The position numbers and the translations under genes are program-made. The notes beneath the pieces were generated by a model that was given only the letters and a program-made list of their open reading frames with translations, did no database searches and was not told where the DNA came from. Shown piece after piece: positions 7,467-14,917 of a stretch of 55,364 bases of DNA. The stretch's first letter is position 1. Each line of letters opens with the position of its first letter. Source of the DNA: a virus; the IMG/VR virus record IMGVR_UViG_3300049459_000192, positions 1 through 55,364 of that record. The stretch is one strand, 5' to 3'.

Positions 7467-7790
7467 CTATGGGTGAATAACCTCATCACCTGGATCCCGC
7501 TGCAATTCCGCAAGGCTCTCATTACGAAATATCCGCGCCACGTTTTCGCTAATCTGCACTTTGTGGCGCGGACTTCCGATGGCCTGATAAGAAAGCATCG
7601 CCCCGAGCGAATGAGCGTTCAGGATCAGGTTCTGGATCGCCTCGCTGATTTCCTCAATGTCGTTCCAGGCCATGAGCTCCTCAAGTTTCTGCCGGGTCCC
7701 GAGCCGTAAACGGTGTCGCAATTCCTTCTCGTCGTACTCGATCCGCTTCTCGGCGGCCTTCGCCGATCGTTCTTGTCCAGTCTTGGCCAT
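7467..7790 (-). CDS. Hypothetical early phage protein
   Basis: The product has 107 residues. ATG at 7790 follows GAAGAGG; a TTG two codons earlier is unlikely. The N-terminus is basic and helical (KTGQERSAKAAEKRIEYDEKE is residues 3-23), followed by a long helix and a QISENVARIFRNESLAEL segment. No domain is recognised. It ends the leftward early operon. Its start region is nearly identical over 32 bp to that of the amber-interrupted gene at 5412. Confidence 0.55.
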   Translation of the reverse strand: MAKTGQERSAKAAEKRIEYDEKELRHRLRLGTRQKLEELMAWNDIEEISEAIQNLILNAHSLGAMLSYQAIGSPRHKVQISENVARIFRNESLAELQRDPGDEVIHP

Positions 7791-7859
7791 GGCCAACCTC
7801 TTCAGTTCCGCTGGCCGGCAAGTCCAGCCAGGTCTGTCGTTTGCGTTGTTGGATTCGAA

Positions 7860-8453
7860 CTATGCGGCGCATGAAGTACAGCCACGCCGCGCTTTCGGAT
7901 ATTCGATGCCGTGATCTGCAATGATTCGCTCGAACGTTTTATTTGCGATAGCGAGACGGCCGCACGCCTGCCTCCGAGTGATGCCCAGCTCAAGGAAGGC
8001 GCGAATCCGTTCGGCGATCTTTGCGTCGCGGGCCTCCAGATCCTGTTCGCGATCTTTGCCGGTTAAGCGGCCGCGAGCTGCGCCCTTGAACGCCAGGTGG
8101 TGAGCCTGAGCGATGTTGTAAAGAGTGCGGCGGCTGATGCCCAAAGCCTCAACAACTTCTGCCTGCGTGTGCGTCGGTGCCATTTCGCGAATCCGTTCGA
8201 GCTGCTTCACGCGCTCCTGATGGCGGATGTCTTGAGCGGACAACGGTTGAGGCGGAGCAGGCGGGCGCCGCCGAACAAATGGCTTTGGCGCCGGCGGCAT
8301 CTGGTTGCTGTAACCGATCGGCTTTGGCTTGTACCCGATTGGTTCGGCTTCTTCGATCTTTCCGCCTGCGGCCAGGTATTGGTCGACCTGCGCCGCCAGT
8401 TCATTGGATTTTGGCCGAAGGGCTTCGACCAAACTGAGGTGGTTGCTGATCAT
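7860..8453 (-). CDS. Helix-turn-helix phage protein
   Basis: The product has 197 residues and starts at ATG 8453 after GAGG. A Pro-rich linker (PAPKPFVRRRPPAPPQP, about 53-69) precedes two HTH-like segments: TQAEVVEALGISRRTLYNIA (about 96-115) and GITRRQACGRLAIANKTFERI (about 153-173). Both follow the 'A-x-x-L-G-I-S-x-x-T' recognition pattern. It probably binds DNA and regulates phage genes or supports replication. It lies directly downstream of the Gp157 gene. Confidence 0.6.
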   Translation of the reverse strand: MISNHLSLVEALRPKSNELAAQVDQYLAAGGKIEEAEPIGYKPKPIGYSNQMPPAPKPFVRRRPPAPPQPLSAQDIRHQERVKQLERIREMAPTHTQAEVVEALGISRRTLYNIAQAHHLAFKGAARGRLTGKDREQDLEARDAKIAERIRAFLELGITRRQACGRLAIANKTFERIIADHGIEYPKARRGCTSCAA

Positions 8454-8460
8454 GCTGGCC

Positions 8461-9024
8461 TCACTTAATCCGGATCGAACTGTCGCCGCGCTCCAAATGC
8501 GCGTAGGCAGGTTCTTCGAGCAGTTCGTGTTCTGCGTCTTCGCCGGCGTCCATGCGCTTGCGCACGGCTTCGTTGTGGTCGCGAATTTCCTTGAGCTTTG
8601 CGGCGATCGCGTTCTTGTCCGGCGTGATGCTGGTGCTCACCGACGTGAGTTCGTCAGGTACCGCGTCTTCGTTGTCCACGATGACCTTCTCTTTGCCTAA
8701 GGCTAAGGTGATGGTGAACAGCGGTCGCTTGATCGACTTGAGGTTGGCGGCTTCCATGTTTCGGCGAAGATAATCACTGATCTGGGCAACGCTGTTCGAT
8801 TTGATGCGCTTGAGCTCTTTCAGGCGCTCAATTTCCGTGTCGATTGCCGTCACGTCGCTTTCAATGTTACGGCGCAGCATGACGATGTTGTCAGCCTTAA
8901 CCGCGAACTCGCCTTGGATCTCGTCCATTGCGTGCTGCAGGGCCTCTTTCAGGCCCTCGTCGTCGGTGTCTGCCATTCCCTGAAGTTCGGCAAGCTTGCC
9001 GGTCAGTGCGTAGAGCTGTGTCAT
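8461..9024 (-). CDS. Siphovirus Gp157-family protein
   Basis: The product has 187 residues. An N-terminal coiled-coil half (LYALTGKLAELQGM, then IESDVTAIDTEIERLKELKR) is followed by a short beta domain (LFTITLALGKEKVIVDNE and VPDELTSV). This layout and the 'IPxE'-like strand match the siphovirus Gp157 family, linked to protection against host nuclease and usually found beside recombination genes. It overlaps the annealing-protein gene by ATGA, fitting a recombination pair. Confidence 0.75.
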   Translation of the reverse strand: MTQLYALTGKLAELQGMADTDDEGLKEALQHAMDEIQGEFAVKADNIVMLRRNIESDVTAIDTEIERLKELKRIKSNSVAQISDYLRRNMEAANLKSIKRPLFTITLALGKEKVIVDNEDAVPDELTSVSTSITPDKNAIAAKLKEIRDHNEAVRKRMDAGEDAEHELLEEPAYAHLERGDSSIRIK

Positions 9025-9755
9025 GCTGCATTCTCCTTGCGGGGCTCAATAGCCGCTTTGCGTTCTTCAAAGGCGCGAGTGATTCGCGCGATGAACGTCG
9101 GCTCGTTGCGGCGGGTCGCCTCGCGGATGTATTTGACGTTCAGCATTTTCAGCTCATGGCTGGTCACGGCCTTGCCCATCGTCTCTACGGCCGAGTTGAG
9201 CCATTCGAGCCGCTCCTGCTTCTGGCGCAGGATCTCAGCGTCCTTATCTGCCGCCTGATCAATCGCCTGTTCTTCCTTGAGCTGGGCGACGTAGGTTTGG
9301 TCATCGAACATGCCGAGAAACACGTCGGCACTGAAGCCGAGCATCGATAACGACTTCTTGATTGCGTCCGTCAGCGACTTCTTCGGCGCTTCGCCGTCGG
9401 TAGTAGTGCCGTACTTCGATTTGTAGAGGTAGCGTGTGCAGCCGTACTGCTCAATTTCACCGCGCTTCCCATCCAGCTCGAACCAGAAACGAATCTTGAT
9501 GGTGTGGTTCAACTCGCGGCCCAGCACCAGGCGCTTGTCTCCTTCGCCGCTGACCATTTCGGAGCCCTCATCGAAGCGCTCTTCAACGATCGACCAACCG
9601 AAGCCAATGCCGACCGGGCCGAAAACCTCAGTCGCTTTCATGATCATCGCGGTGCCGTTCAGGCTCGTGATCCTCTGCCCGCCAACCTCTGCGGCTTTGG
9701 TGTAACGGGTATCGGTCGTGCTGACCTTGTCCCAGATCTGCATGTTCGTAGACAC
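9021..9755 (-). CDS. Rad52-like single-strand annealing protein (probable)
   Basis: The product has 244 residues. The N-terminal 150 residues contain VFGPVGIGFGWS, a beta-rich central part and the helix SLTDAIKKSLSMLGFSADVFLG. A GFGW segment followed by a late 'TDAxKxALxxxG' helix is the pattern of phage Rad52/Sak-type recombinases that pair single-stranded DNA in replication and repair. The C-terminal third is charged and helical. The ATGA overlap with Gp157 and its place in the leftward early operon agree with a recombination role. Other ssDNA-binding families cannot be excluded. Confidence 0.55.
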   Translation of the reverse strand: MSTNMQIWDKVSTTDTRYTKAAEVGGQRITSLNGTAMIMKATEVFGPVGIGFGWSIVEERFDEGSEMVSGEGDKRLVLGRELNHTIKIRFWFELDGKRGEIEQYGCTRYLYKSKYGTTTDGEAPKKSLTDAIKKSLSMLGFSADVFLGMFDDQTYVAQLKEEQAIDQAADKDAEILRQKQERLEWLNSAVETMGKAVTSHELKMLNVKYIREATRRNEPTFIARITRAFEERKAAIEPRKENAA

Positions 9756-9798
9756 GGGGAATCCTTGCCGCGACGTGCGCAGCGCTTGAAGTTGAATG

Positions 9799-9915
9799 TC
9801 AGGAGGTGATGCGGTAGGCGAGGGCGCTGAGCAGCATCAGGAAGGTGTAAAGCGCGATGACTCGAAACGAGCCTCGCCGAATCAGGGTACGGCGCGCCCG
9901 CTGAAGACTGGTCAT
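9799..9915 (-). CDS. Tiny membrane protein (38 aa)
   Basis: ATG at 9915 overlaps the stop of the preceding gene (ATGA). A basic N-terminus (MTSLQRARRTLIRRGS) leads into one hydrophobic helix (VIALYTFLMLLSALAY). Function unknown. The coupling to its neighbour supports it being real. Confidence 0.5.
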   Translation of the reverse strand: MTSLQRARRTLIRRGSFRVIALYTFLMLLSALAYRITS

Positions 9916-10037
9916 CGGAACACGTGGTAGGTGGTGGAGCGTGGCACTTGGCAAGCGCCCGAGCCGTCGCGAACCACCCCGTAGGCGCCTGCACCGGCAA
10001 CCACAATCACAACGAGAATCCAGTAGACGAGATTCAT
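9912..10037 (-). CDS. Tiny membrane protein (41 aa)
   Basis: ATG at 10037 overlaps the stop of the preceding gene and its own TGA overlaps the next ATG. The product opens with a hydrophobic helix (LVYWILVVIVVAGAGAYGVV) and ends in a short polar tail with one Cys. It forms a chain of two coupled one-pass proteins with the following gene. Function unknown. Confidence 0.5.
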   Translation of the reverse strand: MNLVYWILVVIVVAGAGAYGVVRDGSGACQVPRSTTYHVFR

Positions 10038-10228
10038 TGGCGTGGCCTCACAGCGATGCGTCCGCCTTTCATCGTCACCGAAAGACGCTGCGGGAGGCTG
10101 TCGACCAGATCCTCGCGCTTGCGGCCGATCACCTCGTTGAAGGGCAGGCCGAAGCCGAGGATCGCAATACGGCGCTCGATGTCGTCGAGTTGCTCATCGA
10201 CCAGCGTTTTCACCGGAGGGGTTGTCAT
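10034..10228 (-). CDS. Small hypothetical early protein (64 aa)
   Basis: Translation is coupled at both ends by four-base overlaps. The product is a single amphipathic helix (VDEQLDDIERRIAILG) with a basic C-terminal tail. No domain is recognised. Confidence 0.55.
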   Translation of the reverse strand: MTTPPVKTLVDEQLDDIERRIAILGFGLPFNEVIGRKREDLVDSLPQRLSVTMKGGRIAVRPRQ

Positions 10229-10440
10229 ACCGATACTCCTTTCAGATGCGCATTTCGCTCGACGAACTTGGCGTCCAGCGCATCGCGATAACGGTTGGCA
10301 GTGCGGGTGTCGATGATCTGGGCAAACTCCGCCATTTCGATCATGCCCATGACGAAGGTGCGATCCGGTACCGGAGTACAGGACTTGCGCATCTTTGCGA
10401 TTTCAAGGCCCAGCCGGGCCAGTGCAACCTGATTGCTCAT
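10225..10440 (-). CDS. Small hypothetical early protein (71 aa)
   Basis: Both ends overlap neighbours by ATGA. The helical protein has a TRTANRYRDALDAKF segment. No family is recognised; it lies in the tightly coupled leftward early operon. Confidence 0.55.
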   Translation of the reverse strand: MSNQVALARLGLEIAKMRKSCTPVPDRTFVMGMIEMAEFAQIIDTRTANRYRDALDAKFVERNAHLKGVSV

Positions 10441-10865
10441 AGCTCGTTGTCCTCGGCTTGAGCGACCAGCGCGTCGTCAACAAGGGGACGCAGTAGGCCC
10501 TCTGCGATTTCGCCGAGCTTGCCCAGTGGGTGGTCGCTGGGGCCGAGGAGTTCGGCCGCGGCGATCTTGTCAGCGTGGCCGCGCTCGGCGGCGATCAACA
10601 GGTAGCCCATCGAAGCCAAAGTGACTTCGCAGTCCGCAAGCCGCCCGTTTGCATGCTCATCAACTGCCAGAGCGAACTGGGCCAGTGTGACGCCCTGAGC
10701 CGGCCGCATGCGGCGTTGAAGCGAGACGTCGCAGCCGAACCGCACCAACTGCTCAGCGGCGTCGTACAGCCACTCAGCCCGCGCCACTTCCCGCGCGCTC
10801 TCGCTCACCATCGGAGCCAACTGCGCGTCGTGCATGGCCTGACAAATCTTCAGTGCTGCGTTCAT
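10437..10865 (-). CDS. Hypothetical early protein (142 aa)
   Basis: ATG at 10865 follows GGAGG. The product is helical, with AEQLVRFGCDVSLQRRM and VDEHANGRLADCEV segments. No domain is recognised. Its stop overlaps the next start. Confidence 0.6.
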   Translation of the reverse strand: MNAALKICQAMHDAQLAPMVSESAREVARAEWLYDAAEQLVRFGCDVSLQRRMRPAQGVTLAQFALAVDEHANGRLADCEVTLASMGYLLIAAERGHADKIAAAELLGPSDHPLGKLGEIAEGLLRPLVDDALVAQAEDNEL

Positions 10866-10884
10866 GGTTGCCTCCAGAGCGGCG

Positions 10885-11109
10885 TTATTCGTTTGGCGGG
10901 GCGGGAAGAGACGCCCAATGGGTTGTCACTGGCGGTCGTACCGGATGGCCGACACAATCAGCGTGCTGACACCACTCCTCGACGTCGTACCAACAACCTT
11001 CGGTAATTGAATCGAGGTAGCAGCCGAAGCCTTCACCCCAATTGCGCCAAACCGCGACCATTTGATCCGGCATTGGCATCTGCTCATCGCAGTTGATCCA
11101 GCCGCTCAT
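10885..11109 (-). CDS. DUF551-like protein
   Basis: The product has 74 residues. It opens SGWINCDEQMPMPDQMVAVW and ends TTHWASLPAPP. The 'WIxxxExxPxxxxxVxV' start and 'THWxxLPxPP' end are the signature of the DUF551 family common in tailed phages. Function is unknown in the family. Its ATG overlaps the upstream stop. Confidence 0.7.
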   Translation of the reverse strand: MSGWINCDEQMPMPDQMVAVWRNWGEGFGCYLDSITEGCWYDVEEWCQHADCVGHPVRPPVTTHWASLPAPPNE

Positions 11110-11384
11110 GCTGCCTCCGGCCAGTGGCGCTCAATGCTCTCTTGGACGTACGGCGATAGGCGCGCATATCCGTTTACCGATCCGCACCCCGGCATGGTTC
11201 CTTCCAGCTCGACGCAGGCGCGGATGTCGCAGCGCCGTGAGCAAACCCAGCCGCCGTAATGACAGCGGTGGACTTCACCTTTCGGATCGGGGTGATAGGC
11301 GAGGCCGCCCTTCCAAGAAGGCGATCCGCGCAACTTGAGGCCGCACCCTCGGCACACCGCTTGAGTTTCAGTACAGCTATGCAT
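11106..11384 (-). CDS. Small zinc-ribbon-like protein
   Basis: The product has 92 residues. The ATG at 11384 is preferred because GGAGG precedes it; the open frame upstream to 11540 has no site. Cysteine pairs at CRGCG and CSRRC with further Cys/His residues (VHRCHYGGW) suggest a small metal-binding domain. It begins the coupled chain that runs leftward to the Gp157 and HTH genes. Confidence 0.6.
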   Translation of the reverse strand: MHSCTETQAVCRGCGLKLRGSPSWKGGLAYHPDPKGEVHRCHYGGWVCSRRCDIRACVELEGTMPGCGSVNGYARLSPYVQESIERHWPEAA

Positions 11385-11570
11385 GGCGACCTCCAGTGTT
11401 TGGTTTATCCAACAAAACTCGATGCACTCATCCGCTCCGCTGGTTGCCGTTGGGCGCGGAGGAGAGTGCATTCGGGTGGTGTCGGCAGCGGGTGGGGTTA
11501 AAGAAATGATGTGATCAAGCCGATAGGCTTGCGTCGGCATTCAAGCCAAACATGAAAGCTGGAGTATGAA

Positions 11571-11915
11571 ATGCCGTTGGGAAGATCGCGTATAGGCGTG
11601 TTCGTCGCACTGATTAGCTGCACTTTTGCGTCGACCGCACAAGCTGCCAGCGATCACGAGCTAGCAGTTGTGTCCGTCGCCTTCCATCAAGAATGTGGAA
11701 AGAAACACCCTGATATGGTTCTGTCTTTGGATCAATTCATATCGTTACATACGCACATGTCTGACAAGCTAGCGAATCACGTCCGAGAAGTCGCTTCACA
11801 GCCGCAGTACAAAAGCGAAGTAGAGGAGGCGGTCAAAAAAATAAACACTGAGGCTGACCAATACTTGGTGGATGCCGTGTGTGATAGCTATTACAAAGAG
11901 GTGGTCAAGCGGTAA
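11571..11915 (+). CDS. Secreted or periplasmic hypothetical protein
   Basis: The product has 114 residues. ATG at 11571 follows GGAG. The first 26 residues form a Sec signal peptide (basic start, hydrophobic core, cleavage after AQA). The mature part is helical with two cysteines that could form a disulphide. It runs against the surrounding minus-strand operon, as a lysogenic-conversion gene would. Function unknown. Confidence 0.6.
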   Translation: MPLGRSRIGVFVALISCTFASTAQAASDHELAVVSVAFHQECGKKHPDMVLSLDQFISLHTHMSDKLANHVREVASQPQYKSEVEEAVKKINTEADQYLVDAVCDSYYKEVVKR

Positions 11916-11930
11916 TGGCGCACGCTTGTA

Positions 11931-11999
11931 GCATCGGAGTGTGACCTGCCTGACATTGCTCTCACGCAGCCAGACGGTACTCAGGTCACACCCCGATGC
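11931..11999. repeat. 18-bp inverted repeat with 33-nt loop
   Basis: Arms 11931-11948 and 11982-11999 are complementary at 17 of 18 positions. No T run follows on either side, so it is not a typical terminator. It lies between the secreted-protein gene and the start of the leftward operon. Confidence 0.65.
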
Positions 12000-12051
12000 G
12001 CTCTCATTGAGAGGGTCGGGCAGTTAACGACAGGCTGTCGTGGTGCCGGCT

Positions 12052-12249
12052 TCAGGCCGTCAGTTCGGCGCCAGCTTCGGCTGGCGTGCAGCCATCGGCG
12101 TAGTAGTCGAACGCATCACTGTCCTCGTCTGATCCTTCAGCGATGAATCGGCCGAGGATGGTTCCGAGCTCTCTTGTCCAGGCGCTGTAGGCCATATCGG
12201 CTGCGTCGGAGCGGCATTCATCAGCCGCCATGGTTGCCATGTTGAACAT
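12052..12249 (-). CDS. First gene of the leftward early transcript (65 aa)
   Basis: The ATG at 12249 follows CCGGAGGG. The product is acidic and helical (MAADECRSDAADMAYSAW, and EGSDEDSDAFDYYAD). No domain is recognised. It lies about 320 bp downstream of the PL-like promoter. Confidence 0.55.
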   Translation of the reverse strand: MFNMATMAADECRSDAADMAYSAWTRELGTILGRFIAEGSDEDSDAFDYYADGCTPAEAGAELTA

Positions 12250-12574
12250 TGTGTTGCCCTCCGGTTGTAATCCCAAAGCCCGCTCAGTGAACGGGCTTCA
12301 GTGATGCTTTCCGCCGTGACCCGCTACTGGCGAAGTCACCGGCTTGAATCTCAAATTGTTTCTCCGACCGCGACTCTGTCCGCCGGAAAACTGTATTTGG
12401 CGCTTTACGCTGCACGCCCAGGTCAGTTGCCAACCCTCTGAACCGTTGAGGCCGGTTCATCGCTGCCTTCGAATCTGGGCCGGTGGTGATCCGGCAAGGT
12501 GAAACGGTGTCGCTAAAGAGCGGCGGGGCTGTTGAGGCCCTTCGCAGTGGTTGTGTGTGGCTGCGATGGATCTA
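12250..12574 (-). other. Untranslated PL leader with boxA-like site
   Basis: This 325-bp stretch has no convincing gene. Read leftward from the PL-like promoter it holds CGCTCTTTA (12522-12514), a close match to boxA, followed by a small GC hairpin (CCGG/CCGG). Just before the first gene is a second hairpin (GCCCG/CGGGC, 12278-12296) with a short T run. That is the layout of a nut-type antitermination leader. No N-like protein is identified. Confidence 0.45.
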
Positions 12575-12603
12575 ATATCAACCAAAAGTTGATAGCGTGT
12601 CAA
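12575..12603 (-). promoter_or_regulatory. PL-like leftward early promoter
   Basis: On the minus strand, TTGACA (12603-12598) and TGATAT (12580-12575) are 17 bp apart. The two operator palindromes cover the spacer with the -10 box, and the -35 box. It drives the early genes from 12249 leftward. Confidence 0.7.
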
Positions 12604-12618
12604 CAACCAAAAGTTGAT
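12577..12618. promoter_or_regulatory. Left operators (OL-like pair)
   Basis: Two copies of the 17-bp dyad ATCAAC-N5-GTTGAT occur at 12577-12593 (perfect) and 12602-12618 (first half AACAAC), both with spacer CAAAA. Centres are 25 bp apart. They match the palindromes at 14829-14902 beside the repressor gene, so the same repressor should bind both ends of the immunity region. Confidence 0.75.
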
Positions 12619-12634
12619 ATATAAATCGTAGGCG

Positions 12635-12659
12635 AAAAAAAACCCGCTATGGGCGGGCT
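12635..12659 (-). terminator. Terminator of the repressor-kinase operon
   Basis: On the minus strand a GCCCGC/GCGGGT stem is followed by eight Ts. It closes the leftward lysogenic operon just before the PL region. Confidence 0.8.
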
Positions 12660-12686
12660 TTGATTTTTGGTGGACGTATATTCAGG

Positions 12687-13607
12687 CTATGCGTCAGCCA
12701 GAATTCTCTGAGCGAAGGGTAGGGCTACCTGCCGAAGGTCGCCGTTTCCATATACGACCTCAAAATCGATCTCGGCCTTCTTGGCTGCGTACTCTAGCTC
12801 CGATGTGTATGAGTCCAACTGATCCTCCTGACCTGGATTTAAGTCCTTTTTAGGAACCCAGATTCCAAGCAGTAAGTCGTCGTGATCATGGCCGATGTTG
12901 ATGTCGCGCAACCTCAATAACTGGTTGATTTTTCTTTGGGCGGTCGCGCACTGATAGCTTGAGTTTTTTTGCGATGGATCGATGGTGCTGAAATTTATTG
13001 CTAGGTTGGTTCCTACATAGCTGATAACGGCTCTGCCCTTCGAACCATACAGATTGAGGGGGCAGTTGAATCGCTTAGAGTAACCTTCACGGCTTGCCTC
13101 AACTAGCTTCCGTATCTCCGCCTGAAATCTGTTTAGCGACCTCTCTGATGAATCCTCTTGTGAAGAGTCATTGGTCTTTGCACTGAAAAGAGACGTATGT
13201 GTCTTGGCCGAGCCAATGATCGCTTCAATGCTAACGTTACGAGTGCCAGTGATTCGGCCCGGGAAGACGCCACTGAATGCTGGCTGCCATCCTTCCAGCT
13301 CGCCGCCGAGAGATAGCCATGCCTGCAGATCAGTAGAGACGCTGTCGGCGATGGCATATAAATGATCACCGAATTTTCCAAAAACAGTTTTGAGTGAGTC
13401 GACGTCAAGCGTATTCACGACTCTCGGCACATCTCCTGGAATGCCAGTTGTTATCGCCACGGCCACAGTTATCCGCTCGCCTGAGTGAGTGATAGGCTCG
13501 ACGTAGACTGGCATCCAGCTCGCAGGAATGAGAGGCTTTCTGGTTCTCTCGCTTATGTACGAGGCTGCGGCTGTAAATGCAGTTGCTCTATCTGTAGACG
13601 TTTGCAT
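12687..13607 (-). CDS. Unknown partner of the HipA-like kinase
   Basis: The product has 306 residues and starts at ATG 13607, 55 bp inside the end of the kinase gene and without a ribosome site, so coupled translation is likely. There is no signal or membrane segment. An N-terminal beta-rich half (VYVEPITHSGERITVAVAI) is followed by a charged linker (about 145-160) and a helical C-terminal part. No domain is recognised. It is the last gene of the operon repressor-kinase-this protein, ending 28 bp before the terminator. As a constant neighbour of the kinase it could be its substrate, inhibitor or sensor. Confidence 0.6.
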   Translation of the reverse strand: MQTSTDRATAFTAAASYISERTRKPLIPASWMPVYVEPITHSGERITVAVAITTGIPGDVPRVVNTLDVDSLKTVFGKFGDHLYAIADSVSTDLQAWLSLGGELEGWQPAFSGVFPGRITGTRNVSIEAIIGSAKTHTSLFSAKTNDSSQEDSSERSLNRFQAEIRKLVEASREGYSKRFNCPLNLYGSKGRAVISYVGTNLAINFSTIDPSQKNSSYQCATAQRKINQLLRLRDINIGHDHDDLLLGIWVPKKDLNPGQEDQLDSYTSELEYAAKKAEIDFEVVYGNGDLRQVALPFAQRILADA

Positions 13608-14407
13608 AGCAGTGGCACCGTGTGCTGAATTCGCTCCTTGAGAAACGCCGCAATTTGCGAGCGATCTGTCCCTTTGTCAATGCGAGAATAGTGCCCCTCT
13701 TTATCTAGCTCGTCGAGCGAGAGTTCAGCGCATGCGACAACCATTTTTTGGGCTTCCTTGAGTACGGCGCGACGCCGAGCCTCATCCCATGAATGGCTAT
13801 TTGTGTCTGCGAGACTGTTCGTAACATATTGGTCAGGCACCAGATCCCAGAGATCCCAATACTCGCCAGTCAGCGCTCGACCGTGATCAATCATCCAAAC
13901 ACCTTTCTTCTCTGGCGAATAGATGAGATTGCCCAAATTCCTGTCTGTATTTGCGATCAGCTCGTCAAAAACAACAGTTGAGTTCATATCGAACAGCCTG
14001 GAAATGGCCAGGTTGGTCATAGCAGGTTCTGACGTAAAGGCCCGTTCAAGGCTATAGCCTCTGTCGCTCACCTGCTTGCTCGCAAAGCACAGCATGTAAC
14101 CACGCTTAGCAAAAGCCGATTCGAACTGATCTGGAATTTCGTCGGTGTTGACGAGGACCAGGTAAGGTCTCGGGATATTCAAACCTAGAGCTCTGCCCAC
14201 CTGAGAGGCGGCAAGCTCTGCGATGATTTTTCGAGGGTCGACCGTCAGCTTCACATATGCAGTGATGGTCCGGTCTTGATCGTCCAGCACCTGGGCTTTA
14301 TAAGTCTCACTATCCCGGCCTTCAGCTTCCCGGCCTAAGAAAGTAATGACTTCAGCTTCAGGGACGGGCTGAATTGAGTTCTGGGGCGTCTTCAAAGCGC
14401 TTGGCAA
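13553..14407 (-). CDS. HipA-like serine/threonine kinase
   Basis: The product has up to 284 residues. No ATG is available near the N-terminus; TTG at 14407 or 14395 is the likely start, behind AAAGGA inside the repressor gene. Kinase features in HipA order are K53 in AYVKLT (ATP contact), FDELIANTDRNLGN (catalytic D155, N157 and N160) and WMIDHG (metal-binding D174). HipA-family kinases phosphorylate a translation factor or tRNA synthetase and cause growth arrest. The length is well below classical HipA (about 440), matching the short stand-alone form. It is co-transcribed with the prophage repressor, so it is expected to be made in the lysogen. Confidence 0.75.
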   Translation of the reverse strand: MPSALKTPQNSIQPVPEAEVITFLGREAEGRDSETYKAQVLDDQDRTITAYVKLTVDPRKIIAELAASQVGRALGLNIPRPYLVLVNTDEIPDQFESAFAKRGYMLCFASKQVSDRGYSLERAFTSEPAMTNLAISRLFDMNSTVVFDELIANTDRNLGNLIYSPEKKGVWMIDHGRALTGEYWDLWDLVPDQYVTNSLADTNSHSWDEARRRAVLKEAQKMVVACAELSLDELDKEGHYSRIDKGTDRSQIAAFLKERIQHTVPLLCKRLQIEQLHLQPQPRT

Positions 14408-14837
14408 TCCTTTCCAGTAACACGAGATCGTCCTCGGTGAGGCGACCGTCTAGGGCTGCTCGCTCAATGCTGTCGAGCGCCTTCTTTGATCTTGGCGTAA
14501 CTTTCCCCTTGAGGGCGAACAAGCTTTGCAGAACCTGCAGGTCATCAGCGGAAATGGAATCGGCGCTTAGTTCGCCCTGCCTCATTGGCTCTATTCCGTA
14601 CTCCAGCCATTCGGCGCGGACCTTAAGCCAGGCCGCTACAGGGCGTAGCTTTTCAGACTCTGGCATAGCCTCAGAGTTGAGCCACTTACCAATTGCGGTA
14701 GTGGTTGCCTTTAAGCCGGCACTGGCAAGCGCTGACTGGATATCAACAGCGCGCCCCCTTTCTCTAACGCGCGCTTCGTCACACGCCTTATGAAGGCGTT
14801 TTGAGAATTCTTTCCTGACGTTTTCTTTGGCAACCAT
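14358..14837 (-). CDS. Prophage repressor, CI-like, without protease domain
   Basis: The product has 159 residues. ATG at 14837 is chosen because it begins a coherent repressor N-terminus (MVAKENVRKEFSKRLHKACD) and lies inside the third operator. An HTH domain spans about 20-60 (DIQSALASAGLKATTTAIGKW) and is followed by KLRPVAAWLKVRAEWLEYG, a common repressor segment. The C-terminal part is helical and has no S24/LexA peptidase Ser-Lys dyad, so RecA-driven self-cleavage is not expected. Induction may instead use the KilAC antirepressor. It is divergent from the Cro-like gene across the operators. Confidence 0.75.
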   Translation of the reverse strand: MVAKENVRKEFSKRLHKACDEARVRERGRAVDIQSALASAGLKATTTAIGKWLNSEAMPESEKLRPVAAWLKVRAEWLEYGIEPMRQGELSADSISADDLQVLQSLFALKGKVTPRSKKALDSIERAALDGRLTEDDLVLLERIAKRFEDAPELNSARP

Positions 14838-14902
14838 AGGTTGATGCTCGCACACGCTTGCATCAACAGTCAGTTGATATGTAATATCAACCGCAAGTTG
14901 AT
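14829..14902. promoter_or_regulatory. Right operators (OR-like, three sites)
   Basis: Dyads of ATCAAC-N5-GTTGAT lie at 14862-14878 and 14886-14902 (both perfect), with a weaker one at 14829-14845 (first half GGCAAC) covering the repressor start codon. Centres are 33 and 24 bp apart. The weak site over the repressor ATG suggests autoregulation. Confidence 0.75.
14858..14887 (+). promoter_or_regulatory. PR-like rightward early promoter
   Basis: TTGCAT (14858-14863) and TAATAT (14882-14887), 18 bp apart, are overlapped by two operators. It would drive the Cro-like gene at 14918 and the rightward early genes. Confidence 0.55.
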
Positions 14903-14917
14903 GTCGGAGTCTACCCA

